Source of the DNA: an uncultured Selenomonadales bacterium
GTDB taxonomy: Bacteria > Bacillota > Negativicutes > Selenomonadales > Selenomonadaceae
DNA: 23,506 nucleotides
Assembly: GCA_937901445.1 (NCBI GenBank)
Contig: CALDHY010000049.1
Span: 1-23,506, forward strand
Reading direction: 5' to 3'
The notes below the pieces were generated by a model. The model was not told the DNA's origin. It did not search any database and worked only from the letters and a program-made list of their open reading frames with translations. The first letter of the stretch is position 1, and each line of letters starts with the position of its first letter. The position numbers and the translations under genes are program-made. This document shows, piece by piece, positions 7,762-15,238 of this stretch.

Positions 7762-8798
7762 TATTTATTTTTCTTTGAAGTCATAACGACGCGCTTAAGT
7801 AAATTTAAATCTTCGAGGGAACGCCCTGTACCTTCGCCGACGCAACTAAGCGGGTCGTCTGCGATAATTACGGGCATGCCTGTTTCTTTTGCAATTAAAG
7901 TATCGATATTTGCCAAAAGTGCGCCGCCGCCTGTCATCATAATTCCGTGATCCATAACATCAGCCGCAAGTTCCGGCGGTGTTCTTTCAAGCGTAGTTTT
8001 TACCGCCTCAACAATTTTTTCTATTGGGTCTGCAAGGGCGTCTCTAATTTCGCCGGATTTTATTGTAAGATTTTTGGGCAAGCCGCTAACCAAATCACGC
8101 CCGCGAATTTCTAAATCTTTTTCGGTTTTTGGCGTGATAATTGCGGAGCCGATTTTAATTTTAATTTCTTCAGCGGTACGTTCACCGATCATCAAGTTAT
8201 AAAGTTTTTTGATATATTGAACAATCGCAGAATCCATTTCATCGCCGCCGATACGAATTGAAAGGCTTGTGACAATTCCGCCGAGTGAAATTACGGCAAT
8301 TTCGGTAGTGCCGCCGCCAATATCTACTACCATGTTACCTGTAGCTTCTTCAACGGGTAAACCTGCGCCTATAGCCGCCGCCATTGGTTCTTCAATCAGA
8401 TAGGCTTCACGCGCTCCGGCTTGTTGTGCCGCGTCGATAACTGCGCGCTTTTCAACTTCAGTAACGCCGGAAGGTACACCGACAACCACGCGCGGGCGAA
8501 CAAAATTTGTCCGGCTGTTCATGGCTTTTCTTATAAAATATTTCAACATATTCTGTGTAACGTCAAAATCTGCTATAACGCCGTCTTTCATTGGGCGAAT
8601 TGCCACAATATTTCCGGGCGTGCGTCCTATCATTTTTTTAGCTTCATCACCGACTGCCAAAACATCGCCGGTGTCTCTTTCTATTGCAACTACTGAAGGT
8701 TCGCGCAGGACAATCCCTTTGCCCTTGACGTGAACAAGCGTGTTAGCTGTGCCCAAATCAATGCCCATATCGCGAGAGCCGCCAAATATTCCAAACAT
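7761..8798 (-). CDS. mreB: Actin-like rod shape-determining ATPase MreB
   Basis: This 345-residue actin-fold protein forms membrane-bound filaments that guide side-wall synthesis. Phosphate-1 motif [13 protein letters not shown] begins at residue 14, phosphate-2 motif DIGGGTTEI is at 159-167, and adenosine motif TGGGALL is at 289-295. The N-terminal MFGIFGG can act as a membrane anchor. The ATG has AAGGGAG 11 bases upstream. It is the first gene of the mreBCD operon, with a promoter about 50 bases upstream. Length is normal. Confidence 0.97.
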   Translation of the reverse strand: MFGIFGGSRDMGIDLGTANTLVHVKGKGIVLREPSVVAIERDTGDVLAVGDEAKKMIGRTPGNIVAIRPMKDGVIADFDVTQNMLKYFIRKAMNSRTNFVRPRVVVGVPSGVTEVEKRAVIDAAQQAGAREAYLIEEPMAAAIGAGLPVEEATGNMVVDIGGGTTEIAVISLGGIVTSLSIRIGGDEMDSAIVQYIKKLYNLMIGERTAEEIKIKIGSAIITPKTEKDLEIRGRDLVSGLPKNLTIKSGEIRDALADPIEKIVEAVKTTLERTPPELAADVMDHGIMMTGGGALLANIDTLIAKETGMPVIIADDPLSCVGEGTGRSLEDLNLLKRVVMTSKKNK

Positions 8799-8849
8799 CT
8801 ATGTAATTTCTCCCTTCGTATAAAAGCAAAGCCTGTTTTCGGCTAAAGT

Positions 8850-8878
8850 ATTTTAGCAACATTTATTAATCTTTGCAA
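8850..8878 (-). promoter_or_regulatory. Likely mreB operon promoter
   Basis: On the minus strand TTGCAA is followed by a 17-base spacer and TAAAAT. The bases TGC before TAAAAT make it an extended -10. The leader to the mreB start is about 45 bases and holds a weak AGCC/GGCT hairpin. Confidence 0.65.
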
Positions 8879-8925
8879 TATAATTTTTAACAGGTGAATT
8901 TTTGTAATTTATTTTTTATCTTTTT

Positions 8926-9092
8926 AAATGTACTTTCTTTCTTTAAAAGAAATAAAGTACCAAAGAAAGAATCGTCGCCCGCACATGCGCTTTGCATTTT
9001 CTTACGCTCAAACTATGTTAAACGTCCGCGTTTTACATTCCTGCACGCACTAAGAAAGCGGCGCGTCTGCGCGGTTGCTGGGCGACTTCTTT
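8926..9092 (+). repeat. Dispersed stem-loop repeat, copy 3 (near full length)
   Basis: This fills most of the 385-base stretch between mreB and the tRNA. AAATGTACTTTC opens a hairpin at 8930-8960 with a 15-bp stem and one mismatch, followed by CAAAGAAAGAA, CGTCGCCCGCACAT and a GC-rich body. GTCGCCC at 8974-8980 pairs with GGGCGAC at 9080-9086, and the match extends with a two-base bulge to AAAGAA/TTCTTT. The element could therefore fold as one long arm of about 120 bases. The copy at 15060 shares the CAAAGAAAGAA...GCACAT segment and a CTTCTTTT end. Confidence 0.7.
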
Positions 9093-9096
9093 TCAC

Positions 9097-9138
9097 TAAT
9101 CCTTAATCCTTAGTCCTTAATCCCTAACCCCTAAAAAT
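9097..9138 (+). repeat. Tandem 7-bp repeat array A (TAAYCCY, six units)
   Basis: Six exact 7-base units in register follow the consensus TAAYCCY: the first two are TAATCCT, later ones TAGTCCT, TAATCCC and TAACCCC, and the last decays to TAAAAAT. The final unit ends at 9138, and the tRNA promoter -35 starts at 9139. The units closely match those of array C at 17574-17615 in order. Confidence 0.85.
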
Positions 9139-9167
9139 TTGACATTGCAAAAATTTTCCATTACAAT
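9139..9167 (+). promoter_or_regulatory. Promoter of tRNA-Arg
   Basis: A perfect TTGACA (9139-9144) and TACAAT (9162-9167) are separated by 17 bases. The predicted start is about 10 bases before the mature tRNA. This is the strongest promoter in the window. Confidence 0.9.
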
Positions 9168-9183
9168 ACACAAATATTCAAAT

Positions 9184-9258
9184 GCGCTCGTAGTCCAGTG
9201 GATAGGACGCAAGCCTCCGGAGCTTGAAGCGGCAGTTCGATTCTGCCCGAGCGCACCA
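9184..9258 (+). tRNA. tRNA-Arg (anticodon CCG)
   Basis: The 75-base sequence folds as a full cloverleaf. The acceptor arms are GCGCTCG and CGAGCGC, the D arm GTCC/GGAC, the anticodon arm CAAGC/GCTTG and the T arm GGCAG/CTGCC with a TTCGATT loop. The loop CTCCGGA gives anticodon CCG at 9217-9219, which reads CGG. The CCA end is encoded (9256-9258). It is the only gene on the plus strand in this half of the window and has its own promoter and terminator. Confidence 0.97.
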
Positions 9259-9303
9259 TTTTTTGTTACACGCCTTTTTCACGTGAAACTTTGTGAAACA
9301 TTT

Positions 9304-9339
9304 AAACTCCTACCGCAAAATTCACGGCAGGAGTTTTTT
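9304..9339 (+). terminator. Terminator between tRNA-Arg and the NlpC/P60 gene
   Basis: AAACTCCTACCG pairs with CGGCAGGAGTTT around a 9-base loop (one A-C mismatch on this strand, a G-U pair on the other) and is followed by six T. It should stop the tRNA transcript. It could also serve the converging NlpC/P60 operon, although its T run on that side is poor. Confidence 0.8.
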
Positions 9340-10121
9340 CAGTGTGTGATTTTTTTGCCGCCCAAAAATTTCGGTTTCCAGTATGAATTATCAAGAGAAT
9401 CAATTCTTACACCGTGACTTGAGGAAGTATGCAAAAATTTTCCATCGCCAACATAAAAGCCGCAATGAGACGCGCCTTCAAGGTAAGTTGAGAAAAATAC
9501 CAAATCGCCAACAGAAAGTTGAGAAACTTTAGCCGGTTCGCCCAACAAATATTGTTCGTCAGCAAGGCGCGGAATATTTATCCCGTACATTTTGAAAACG
9601 TATTGCAAAAAACCTGAACAATCAAAGCCTGAAGGAGTCGTGCCGCCGAAAACGTAGGGAACGCCCATAAAAGTTTTGGCAAGTTCAACTATTTCAATTC
9701 CATCTTGTTCAGTTATAAAAGTTTCGCCGTACGGTACAAAATTTCCGTTCGTTGCAGGCGGAGTTTTCACAGTGTTAATTTTTTTTGAAACTTTTGATTC
9801 AGCCGGAATGGTAATTTTTAAGTCAGATAAGCTGCGCCCTTTTACAGGTTTAGCTTTTTTCAGTGCGCGCCACGTTGCATTTGTAACAACGCCCGTTACT
9901 GTAATTTTATTATCGCGTTGAAAAGCTTGTACGGCTTTTTCGGTTTCGTCGCCAAATTCGCCGTCCAATTCGGTTATCTCGTAGCCGATAATATACAATT
10001 TTTTCTGTAAGGTTAAAACGTCTTTGCCCACGTCATTTTTTGAAAGTGAAGGCGAAGCAAGAGCTGTAGCAGAAATGAAGGTCGCAAGCATAAAAATCAC
10101 AACGAAATTTAAATTTTTCAT
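9339..10121 (-). CDS. Secreted NlpC/P60 peptidoglycan endopeptidase with peptidoglycan-binding domain
   Basis: This 260-residue protein has a signal peptide (about 1-22, ending ATALA), a PG_binding_1 domain (about 28-90, LQKKLYIIGY then GEFGDETEKAVQAFQ), a linker, and an NlpC/P60 domain (about 140-258). The catalytic residues are all visible: C168 in FDCSGF, H219 in SHCGFYVGDG and H231 in FLHTSS. Family members cut the gamma-D-glutamyl bond to the diamino acid in wall stem peptides. Start ATG with GGAGGG 9 bases upstream. It is the last gene of the murQ-mupG operon, 21 bases after mupG, which points to a role in wall turnover. It ends at the shared terminator. Confidence 0.92.
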   Translation of the reverse strand: MKNLNFVVIFMLATFISATALASPSLSKNDVGKDVLTLQKKLYIIGYEITELDGEFGDETEKAVQAFQRDNKITVTGVVTNATWRALKKAKPVKGRSLSDLKITIPAESKVSKKINTVKTPPATNGNFVPYGETFITEQDGIEIVELAKTFMGVPYVFGGTTPSGFDCSGFLQYVFKMYGINIPRLADEQYLLGEPAKVSQLSVGDLVFFSTYLEGASHCGFYVGDGKFLHTSSSHGVRIDSLDNSYWKPKFLGGKKITH

Positions 10122-10142
10122 TGCAAGTGACCCTCCGATATT

Positions 10143-11189
10143 TCAAACAAATCTGAAGGAAAATTTTTGATTGGGGCTAATGTAACTTGCCAAAAAAATT
10201 TCTTCGTCAATAATCCGCGCCACAACATTAACTCGTTCATCAGCCGGTAAAACATCTTCGACAATTTGAATTTCGCCGGCGTATCGTCCAAAATTTTTGT
10301 TATCAATGGTAATATCGCCGAAATTTCTTTCAGAAAAATTTTCCGGCTCAATCGTGCCGCCCGTCAGTTTTAAAAATTTTCTTCCTTCGACTGCGCGAAT
10401 AACAGATTTTGAAATATCAGGTCGCCGCGTAAAAGTATTTTTTAAAAGTTCAATCGAGGTTAAATCGTCAGTCAAAAGTTTAGCCTTCATAATGACTTCA
10501 TTTTCTTTGACGCTTGCAAGTGCAACGCATTCTTCTTCAGTTGGCAAGCCGTCTCCGATAATTATAAAATCAGTGCCGAGTGCCGCCAAATATCTTGCAG
10601 ATAAATCTACAGAAAAGTTTCTGCAGTCTTCAAGCGTGGGAAGTCCTTCAAAAAGCGGCGCGCGCCTTTTGCCTTCGGCAGTTGGAATAAACGCGCCTAC
10701 ATTTATACCAAAATCGTGGAACATTTTATTTTGGTCTATGAAAAAATATGTGTCCAGTCCCGTCTGAACGTGTGGATAAAAATTGTGCAACGCAGATATA
10801 TTTTCAAAATTTGCGTTGAGATTTAAAAGTACAGTTAAAAATTCATTTGTGACAGTCGAGGCGTTGAGTTGAATTTTGCTTGTTTTGCTAAGTTCAACAA
10901 TTTCTTCGACAGAAAAGCCGTCGTCGAGTCTCAAAGTTAAGCCGCTGACATTGAACTCTTCAATATTGTCGGGATTTACATCAATAATAATTTCAAAATC
11001 ATTCGTGGCGGCGGCGGTTATAATTTCGGCAAATTCATTAAAAAATTTTTCGCCGTCCGCGTTAGATTCGGGAATTTGCGTTGAAGTGAACAGGCGTTTC
11101 ATTCCAAGTTTTGCTGCAAATTTTATCAGCTCGATATTTTCTTTTGGCTTGCAGCCCAATCCGGCGTATACAGATATTCCTGTTTCCAT
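10143..11189 (-). CDS. mupG: MupG-type 6-phospho-N-acetylmuramidase (DUF871)
   Basis: The frame is open for 14 codons upstream, but the ATG at 11189 (METGISVYAGLG) has AAAGGAGGTG 6 bases before it, giving 348 residues. That fits the family (S. aureus MupG is about 350). The N-terminal TIM-barrel part shows YAGLGCKPKENIELIKFAAKLG, RLFTSTQIPE and IIIDVNP; a smaller C-terminal domain follows from about residue 245. MupG cleaves MurNAc-6-phosphate-GlcNAc in the cytoplasm; the MurNAc-6P released is the MurQ substrate. Here it is directly downstream of murQ, the pairing known from S. aureus. The PTS importer MurP and the regulator MurR are not in the window. The family call is good; substrate is inferred from the family and neighbour. 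Confidence 0.85.
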   Translation of the reverse strand: METGISVYAGLGCKPKENIELIKFAAKLGMKRLFTSTQIPESNADGEKFFNEFAEIITAAATNDFEIIIDVNPDNIEEFNVSGLTLRLDDGFSVEEIVELSKTSKIQLNASTVTNEFLTVLLNLNANFENISALHNFYPHVQTGLDTYFFIDQNKMFHDFGINVGAFIPTAEGKRRAPLFEGLPTLEDCRNFSVDLSARYLAALGTDFIIIGDGLPTEEECVALASVKENEVIMKAKLLTDDLTSIELLKNTFTRRPDISKSVIRAVEGRKFLKLTGGTIEPENFSERNFGDITIDNKNFGRYAGEIQIVEDVLPADERVNVVARIIDEEIFLASYISPNQKFSFRFV

Positions 11190-11206
11190 TTTTACACCTC
11201 CTTTAC

Positions 11207-11272
11207 TCAAAATTTTATAGTTAATCCGCACTTTTTGGCGTGTTGGTGGTTAAGTGCGTCAACGGCTTCATT
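11207..11272 (-). pseudogene. murQ: Probable detached C-terminal remnant of murQ
   Basis: Just past the heptamer array that ends murQ, the minus strand reads NEAVDALNHQHAKKC and six more residues before a TGA at 11209-11207. This has the look of the normal MurQ end (EAxxxL... with a basic/hydrophobic finish), which the shortened murQ lacks. The TGA sits 17 bases before the mupG ATG, a usual operon gap. The frame differs from that of murQ, as expected for an insertion not a multiple of three. There is no start or ribosome site, so it is not translated on its own. Confidence 0.55.
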
Positions 11273-11275
11273 TTT

Positions 11276-11332
11276 AGGGATTAAGTTTTAAGGGCTAGGG
11301 GCTAGGGAAAATTCCACTAATCCCTAATCCCT
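11276..11332 (-). repeat. Tandem 7-bp repeat array E, bipartite, inside the murQ 3' end
   Basis: On the plus strand, purine units (AGGGATT, AAGGGCT, AGGGGCT types) run from 11276, then GGGAAAATTCCAC forms the turn, then TAATCCC twice runs to 11332. The two halves are partly complementary (AGGGATTA with TAATCCCT), so the array can fold back. It supplies the last codons and the TAG stop of murQ. Confidence 0.8.
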
Positions 11333-12144
11333 ATAAAGTCTATGGCAAGTTTTGCGCGCCCGTCGAATTTTTTTAAAGTTTCAACGGCTGTAATTTCATC
11401 ACAACCTGTAGCCGCGATAACAATTCTTTTGGCGCGGTCGCGCAGTTTTTCATTTGTGGCGCGTACGTCAACCATCAAATTACCGTAAACTTTGCCGAGC
11501 CGAATCATTGCGCCGGTTGTCAACATATTTAAAACCATTTTTGTTGCAGTACCGGCTTTCATTCTGGTTGAACCGGTTATAACTTCAGCCCCTGTTACGG
11601 GCGTTATTTCAATGTCAACAATTTTTGCAAGCGCGGAATTTTCAACACAAGAAACGCCGACAGTTGACGCGCCAATTTTTTTTGCGTATTCAATACCGCC
11701 CAAAACATAGGGCGTTCGACCGGAGGCGGCAATTCCTACCAAAATATCAGCCGCGCTAAATTTTTTTTCTTGAAGATTTTCAACAGCCAAATTTTTATTG
11801 TCTTCCGCGCCCTCAATAGCGTTTGTTAAAGCGTAATTTCCACCGGCAATAATCCCCTGTACCAAATCAGAATCAACGCCGAAAGTTGGCGGGCATTCGG
11901 AGGCGTCCAAAATTCCCAATCTGCCGGAAGTCCCCGCACCAATATAAAAAAGACGCCCGCCTTTTGAAAGTTTTTGGGCGATTATGTCAACGGCGGTTGC
12001 AACTTGCGGCAAAACTTTTTCAACTGCCAATGCAACTTTTTTATCTTCGTCGTTAATGATTTTCAACATTTCAAGCGTAGAAACTTTGTCAATATTGGCG
12101 GACGCCGCGTTTCTTTTTTCGGTTGTCAAATTTTCAAAATTCAT
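11317..12144 (-). CDS. murQ: N-acetylmuramic acid 6-phosphate etherase, C-terminus truncated
   Basis: MurQ splits MurNAc-6-phosphate into GlcNAc-6-phosphate and D-lactate in wall recycling. This 275-residue protein has the SIS-domain signature: [28 protein letters not shown] (read as two blocks near residues 61-90), then [14 protein letters not shown] and [14 protein letters not shown]. Length is short: family members are about 295-305. The last residues (GIRD, then TAG) are encoded by a heptamer repeat, and about 25 normal C-terminal residues are missing; a likely remnant follows. The catalytic SIS fold is complete, so activity may persist, with the loss limited to the C-terminal helical part. 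ATG with GAGG 7 bases upstream, 9 bases after the deacetylase stop. Confidence 0.93.
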   Translation of the reverse strand: MNFENLTTEKRNAASANIDKVSTLEMLKIINDEDKKVALAVEKVLPQVATAVDIIAQKLSKGGRLFYIGAGTSGRLGILDASECPPTFGVDSDLVQGIIAGGNYALTNAIEGAEDNKNLAVENLQEKKFSAADILVGIAASGRTPYVLGGIEYAKKIGASTVGVSCVENSALAKIVDIEITPVTGAEVITGSTRMKAGTATKMVLNMLTTGAMIRLGKVYGNLMVDVRATNEKLRDRAKRIVIAATGCDEITAVETLKKFDGRAKLAIDFIGIRD

Positions 12145-12153
12145 TTTAAAACC

Positions 12154-12990
12154 TCAAGGAATCCAAATAAAATCTGCAACTTCAGGGTTGCCGTCTTTGA
12201 TTAATCTTTCTTTTAATCTTTGCAAGGGGGCAAATAACGGCGCGCCGTTCAATCTCAATTTAAACCTGAACAAGGTATGAGAATTTGCGCCGAAAATTGG
12301 TATTCTTGTCAAAACATAATGTTGCGGTTCCTGATGAGAAAGCCCGTAACCCATAACGAACGCTGCGCGATAACCGACTTCTTTGCTTAAATCTTCAGCC
12401 TCAACAGTGTACTTGCCGTCAGGGTAAGCAATCAAATTCGCCGGCTTTTTCAAGTACCATTCAATCGCCTGTTTGGAGCCGTAAAGCTGATCCCACATTT
12501 TGTCTCGTGAATAAATTTCTGTCAGCAACTTGTGATTAAGCGTGTGACTTTCAATATCGACCAGCCCGCTTGCCTGCATTTCCCGCGCCTGATCCCACGT
12601 AATATAATTCGGATACAAATTTACAAAATCAGTTACAAGAAAAAAAGTTGCGCGCAGATTGTACTTTTGCAGAATCGGAAAAACATTTTTGTACATGTCA
12701 ATATGTGCATCGTCAAAAGTTATTACAACCGGATTTTCGGGGAGTGTGCCGTTCCCTTCCCAAGCGTCCAAAAGTTCATTCGGTGTTATGACGTTGAAGC
12801 CGCCTTCAGATAAATATTTCATTTGCGCGTCAAATTGTTCAACCGTCAGCGTCGATTCATTTTGATCAATATCGTTTACTTGATGATACGTTAAAATTGG
12901 TACGCCGTCTTTTTCTCGCTGAAACAACCACGTTAGAAATGAACCGGCTGCCGAAATTAATATTACTAAAAATATAAACAGCTTCTTCAT
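12154..12990 (-). CDS. Membrane-anchored polysaccharide deacetylase (NodB domain)
   Basis: This 278-residue protein has an N-terminal hydrophobic anchor (about 3-23) and a NodB/CE4 domain (about 85-215). Motif 1 is TFDD at 91-94 (D93, D94), motif 2 the metal ligands H149 and H153 in SHTLNH, and motif 3 AYPDGKY near 188-194 (PDG where many have PYG). CE4 enzymes remove acetyl groups from wall GlcNAc or MurNAc, or from exopolysaccharide. ATG with GGAGGG 6 bases upstream. It is the first gene of the murQ-mupG-NlpC/P60 operon, which favours peptidoglycan as substrate. That is inference; the domain alone does not fix the substrate. Confidence 0.9.
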   Translation of the reverse strand: MKKLFIFLVILISAAGSFLTWLFQREKDGVPILTYHQVNDIDQNESTLTVEQFDAQMKYLSEGGFNVITPNELLDAWEGNGTLPENPVVITFDDAHIDMYKNVFPILQKYNLRATFFLVTDFVNLYPNYITWDQAREMQASGLVDIESHTLNHKLLTEIYSRDKMWDQLYGSKQAIEWYLKKPANLIAYPDGKYTVEAEDLSKEVGYRAAFVMGYGLSHQEPQHYVLTRIPIFGANSHTLFRFKLRLNGAPLFAPLQRLKERLIKDGNPEVADFIWIP

Positions 12991-13052
12991 TTTAATCCCT
13001 CCCCTCGAAGTTTCTAAAAAACTTTCAGCTAAATTTCATTTTACTTTGTGAT

Positions 13053-13081
13053 AATATATAACAACGCGGCGAAATAGTCAA
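13053..13081 (-). promoter_or_regulatory. Promoter of the deacetylase-murQ-mupG-NlpC/P60 operon
   Basis: On the minus strand TTGACT (13081-13076) and TATATT (13058-13053) are separated by exactly 17 bases. The leader to the deacetylase ATG is about 55 bases. It lies next to the divergent promoter of the glycosyltransferase, with the two -35 boxes 8 bases apart. Confidence 0.8.
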
Positions 13082-13089
13082 GAATTAAC

Positions 13090-13118
13090 TGGACAATTTC
13101 TTTAACGGCGGCTAAAAT
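13090..13118 (+). promoter_or_regulatory. Promoter of the glycosyltransferase-map pair
   Basis: TGGACA (13090-13095) and TAAAAT (13113-13118) have a 17-base spacer. The leader would be about 18 bases, ending in GGAGG at 13131-13135. It is back to back with the promoter at 13053-13081, so one bound regulator could affect both. Confidence 0.75.
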
Positions 13119-13142
13119 ATTTTTGATTAAGGAGGAAAAAAT

Positions 13143-14153
13143 TTGAACGAAAACTCGCCCAAAATTTCAGTAATTGTGCCAATGTACAACGTCGAAAAAT
13201 ATTTGAGTTTGTGTATCAGTTCGATACTCGCGCAGTCTTTCAAGGATTTTGAATTAATTTTGATTGATGATTGTTCGACAGATGAAACTTTAGCCGTTGC
13301 AAAAAGTTTCAGTGATTCAAGGATAAAAATTTTGCAGACTGAAAAAAATTTGGGGACGCCGGGCGCAACTCGCAACATTGGACTTGACACGGCGCAAGGC
13401 GAATACGTTTATTTTTGTGACAATGACGACGCAATTTTAGAAAACGCGCTGGAAACTTTGTACAACGCCGCCAAAAATAATAACGCCGATGCTTCGACTG
13501 CAACACAATCTTATTACGCCGTCGATTCTGAATTTACAACTTTAAAAAATATTAAGGTAAACATAAAAAAAAGTCCCTTGCCGCTTGCGCCTGTTTCCGA
13601 AAACATTAAAACCAGAATTATTCAAGAATTGCTGAAAAACGGCGTTCAAATTGCGGTATGGTATTTTTTGTACCGGCGAAAATTTTTGTTGGAAAATGAT
13701 ATAAAATTTTTGGATGAAGTTGCCGAAGACGTTTTTTTTAATTTTGACGTAATCTGCGCGACGAGCAAAATAATAAAAATTGATAAGCCGCTTTACGTTT
13801 ACAGGATGCGGAAAAATTCGGCGTCACACGATTCAAAACGTATTCAAAAAAATATAAAATCCATTCCTGTTTTGTGTGATTATATTGAAAAAAAACTTTC
13901 ATATTTGAACGACCCAAAATTTACGCAACGGGTTTTAGCGTATTGGACAAGCAACGTTTTACATAGCTATATTTTCCAGTTCTTGCAGGAAGGCGGCGCA
14001 GAAATTTTACAAGCAATGGAGCCGCGTTTTGGGAAAAATTCTGCGTTTGTCTTTACGCTGATTCAGTTGTATTTTAATGAAAGAATAACCCTGCGCGAAA
14101 ATAAAATTTTAAAAAATAAATTGGAAAGTATCAGGGAAATTGTAAAATTATGA
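13143..14153 (+). CDS. Family 2 glycosyltransferase
   Basis: This 336-residue protein starts with a GT-A fold: ISVIVPMYNVEKYL at 8-21, IDDCSTDET at 41-49 (nucleotide-binding aspartates) and the DXD-type CDNDDA at 92-97. The C-terminal half is variable and has no clear membrane span, so it is probably a soluble or peripheral enzyme that adds a sugar to a surface polysaccharide, lipid or protein. The start is TTG, with GGAGG 7 bases upstream and no better ATG nearby. Its TGA overlaps the next gene in ATGA. The donor and acceptor cannot be told from sequence. Confidence 0.88.
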   Translation: MNENSPKISVIVPMYNVEKYLSLCISSILAQSFKDFELILIDDCSTDETLAVAKSFSDSRIKILQTEKNLGTPGATRNIGLDTAQGEYVYFCDNDDAILENALETLYNAAKNNNADASTATQSYYAVDSEFTTLKNIKVNIKKSPLPLAPVSENIKTRIIQELLKNGVQIAVWYFLYRRKFLLENDIKFLDEVAEDVFFNFDVICATSKIIKIDKPLYVYRMRKNSASHDSKRIQKNIKSIPVLCDYIEKKLSYLNDPKFTQRVLAYWTSNVLHSYIFQFLQEGGAEILQAMEPRFGKNSAFVFTLIQLYFNERITLRENKILKNKLESIREIVKL

Positions 14154-15058
14154 TAAAAAATTTTTTGTTGGAGATGGTAAATAAGTTGAAAAGAAATGAT
14201 TCTTGCTGGTGTGGCAGCGGCAAAAAATATAAAAAGTGCCACTTGGAATTTGATGAAAGGATTGACGCAATAAAATTTGACGCCACAAAAGGGCAAATTC
14301 GCCCGCCGCACAAAATTATTAACAACGCGGTAGATATTGAAGGAATTAAACGCGCGGCGGTTATAAATTCCGGCGCGTTGGATTTGGCGGGGCAAATGGT
14401 TAAAGCCGGAATTTCCACGCTTGAAATTAATGACGCTGTACATAATTTTATTGTAAGTCACGGCGCGCACCCGAGCTGCCTTGACTTTGAAGGCTTCCCA
14501 AAAAGTATTTGCATTTCAGTTAATAACGTTGTTTGTCATGGAATACCTTCAAAAAACGAAATTCTCAAAGACGGCGATATTTTGAACGTTGACATAACAA
14601 CAGATTTAGACGGCTATTTTGCCGACGCCTCAAGAATGTTTTGGGTAGGTGAAATTTCAGCTGACGCCAAAAAGTTAATCGAAGTTACGAAAGAAATTAT
14701 GGAAGTTGGAATTAAGGCGGCGCAACCTTTTCATTTTGTAGGGGATATTGGCGCGGCGTGCGGCAAACTTGCAAAGGCTAACGGCTTTTCGGTTGTTACG
14801 GATTTAGGCGGACACGGTTGCGGCAAAGCTTTTCATCTTGAACCTTTTGTAAGCCACGATTGTAAAGCCGGTACGGGTATGCTTTTAGTTCCGGGTATGT
14901 CAATTACGGTTGAACCAATGATTAACGCCGGCGGTAAAAAAGTTACAACGGATAACAAGGACGGCTGGACAGTTCGCACTAAAGATGGCAGTTTGTCGGC
15001 GCAATGGGAAAAAACTATTTTAATAACTGAAACCGGCAATGAAGTTTTAGCTTTTTAA
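14150..15058 (+). CDS. map: Methionine aminopeptidase with N-terminal SEC-C zinc motif
   Basis: This type I enzyme removes the initiator methionine from new proteins. The 302 residues start with a SEC-C motif (C19, C21, C30, H31 in CWCGSGKKYKKCH), then the pita-bread domain. Metal ligands are D148, D159, H222, E255 and E287; H130 in VCHGIP is the usual substrate-side histidine. SEC-C-extended MetAPs are known in Firmicutes and may dock on the ribosome. The chosen ATG overlaps the glycosyltransferase stop (ATGA); a second ATG eight codons on is possible, since neither has an ideal ribosome site. The SEC-C motif is kept by both starts. Co-transcription with a glycosyltransferase is unusual and probably not functional. 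Confidence 0.94.
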   Translation: MIKNFLLEMVNKLKRNDSCWCGSGKKYKKCHLEFDERIDAIKFDATKGQIRPPHKIINNAVDIEGIKRAAVINSGALDLAGQMVKAGISTLEINDAVHNFIVSHGAHPSCLDFEGFPKSICISVNNVVCHGIPSKNEILKDGDILNVDITTDLDGYFADASRMFWVGEISADAKKLIEVTKEIMEVGIKAAQPFHFVGDIGAACGKLAKANGFSVVTDLGGHGCGKAFHLEPFVSHDCKAGTGMLLVPGMSITVEPMINAGGKKVTTDNKDGWTVRTKDGSLSAQWEKTILITETGNEVLAF

Positions 15059-15059
15059 C

Positions 15060-15212
15060 GCATTTCTTTCTTTGACGCAAAGAAAGAAACGCTTGGCAAA
15101 GAAAGAAACAGCCGCACATAATGACATCACGTCTTAGAGAGCATGCCTTGCTACGCAAGCCACGCAAGCGCGGCGGGCGTCCATCCGTGGACGCCCTCTT
15201 CTTTTGCTTTTT
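15060..15212 (+). repeat. Dispersed stem-loop repeat, copy 4, ending in a terminator-like hairpin
   Basis: The hairpin at 15060-15091 (GCATTTCTTTCTTT with AAAGAAAGAAACGC, one mismatch) is followed by CAAAGAAAGAAACAGCCGCACAT, as in copy 3 but split here into CAAAGAAAGAA and GCCGCACAT. A second strong hairpin, GGGCGTCC with GGACGCCC at 15175-15196 (8 bp, 6-base loop), is followed by a T-rich tract and may terminate the map transcript. The copy fills the gap between map and the helicase. Confidence 0.65.
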
Positions 15213-15238
15213 AATTAAAAATTTTTCGGAGGTAAATA

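Noticed and set aside
9139..9417. 92-codon open frame across the tRNA
   Set aside because: It runs through tRNA-Arg and its terminator, so it cannot be a real gene.
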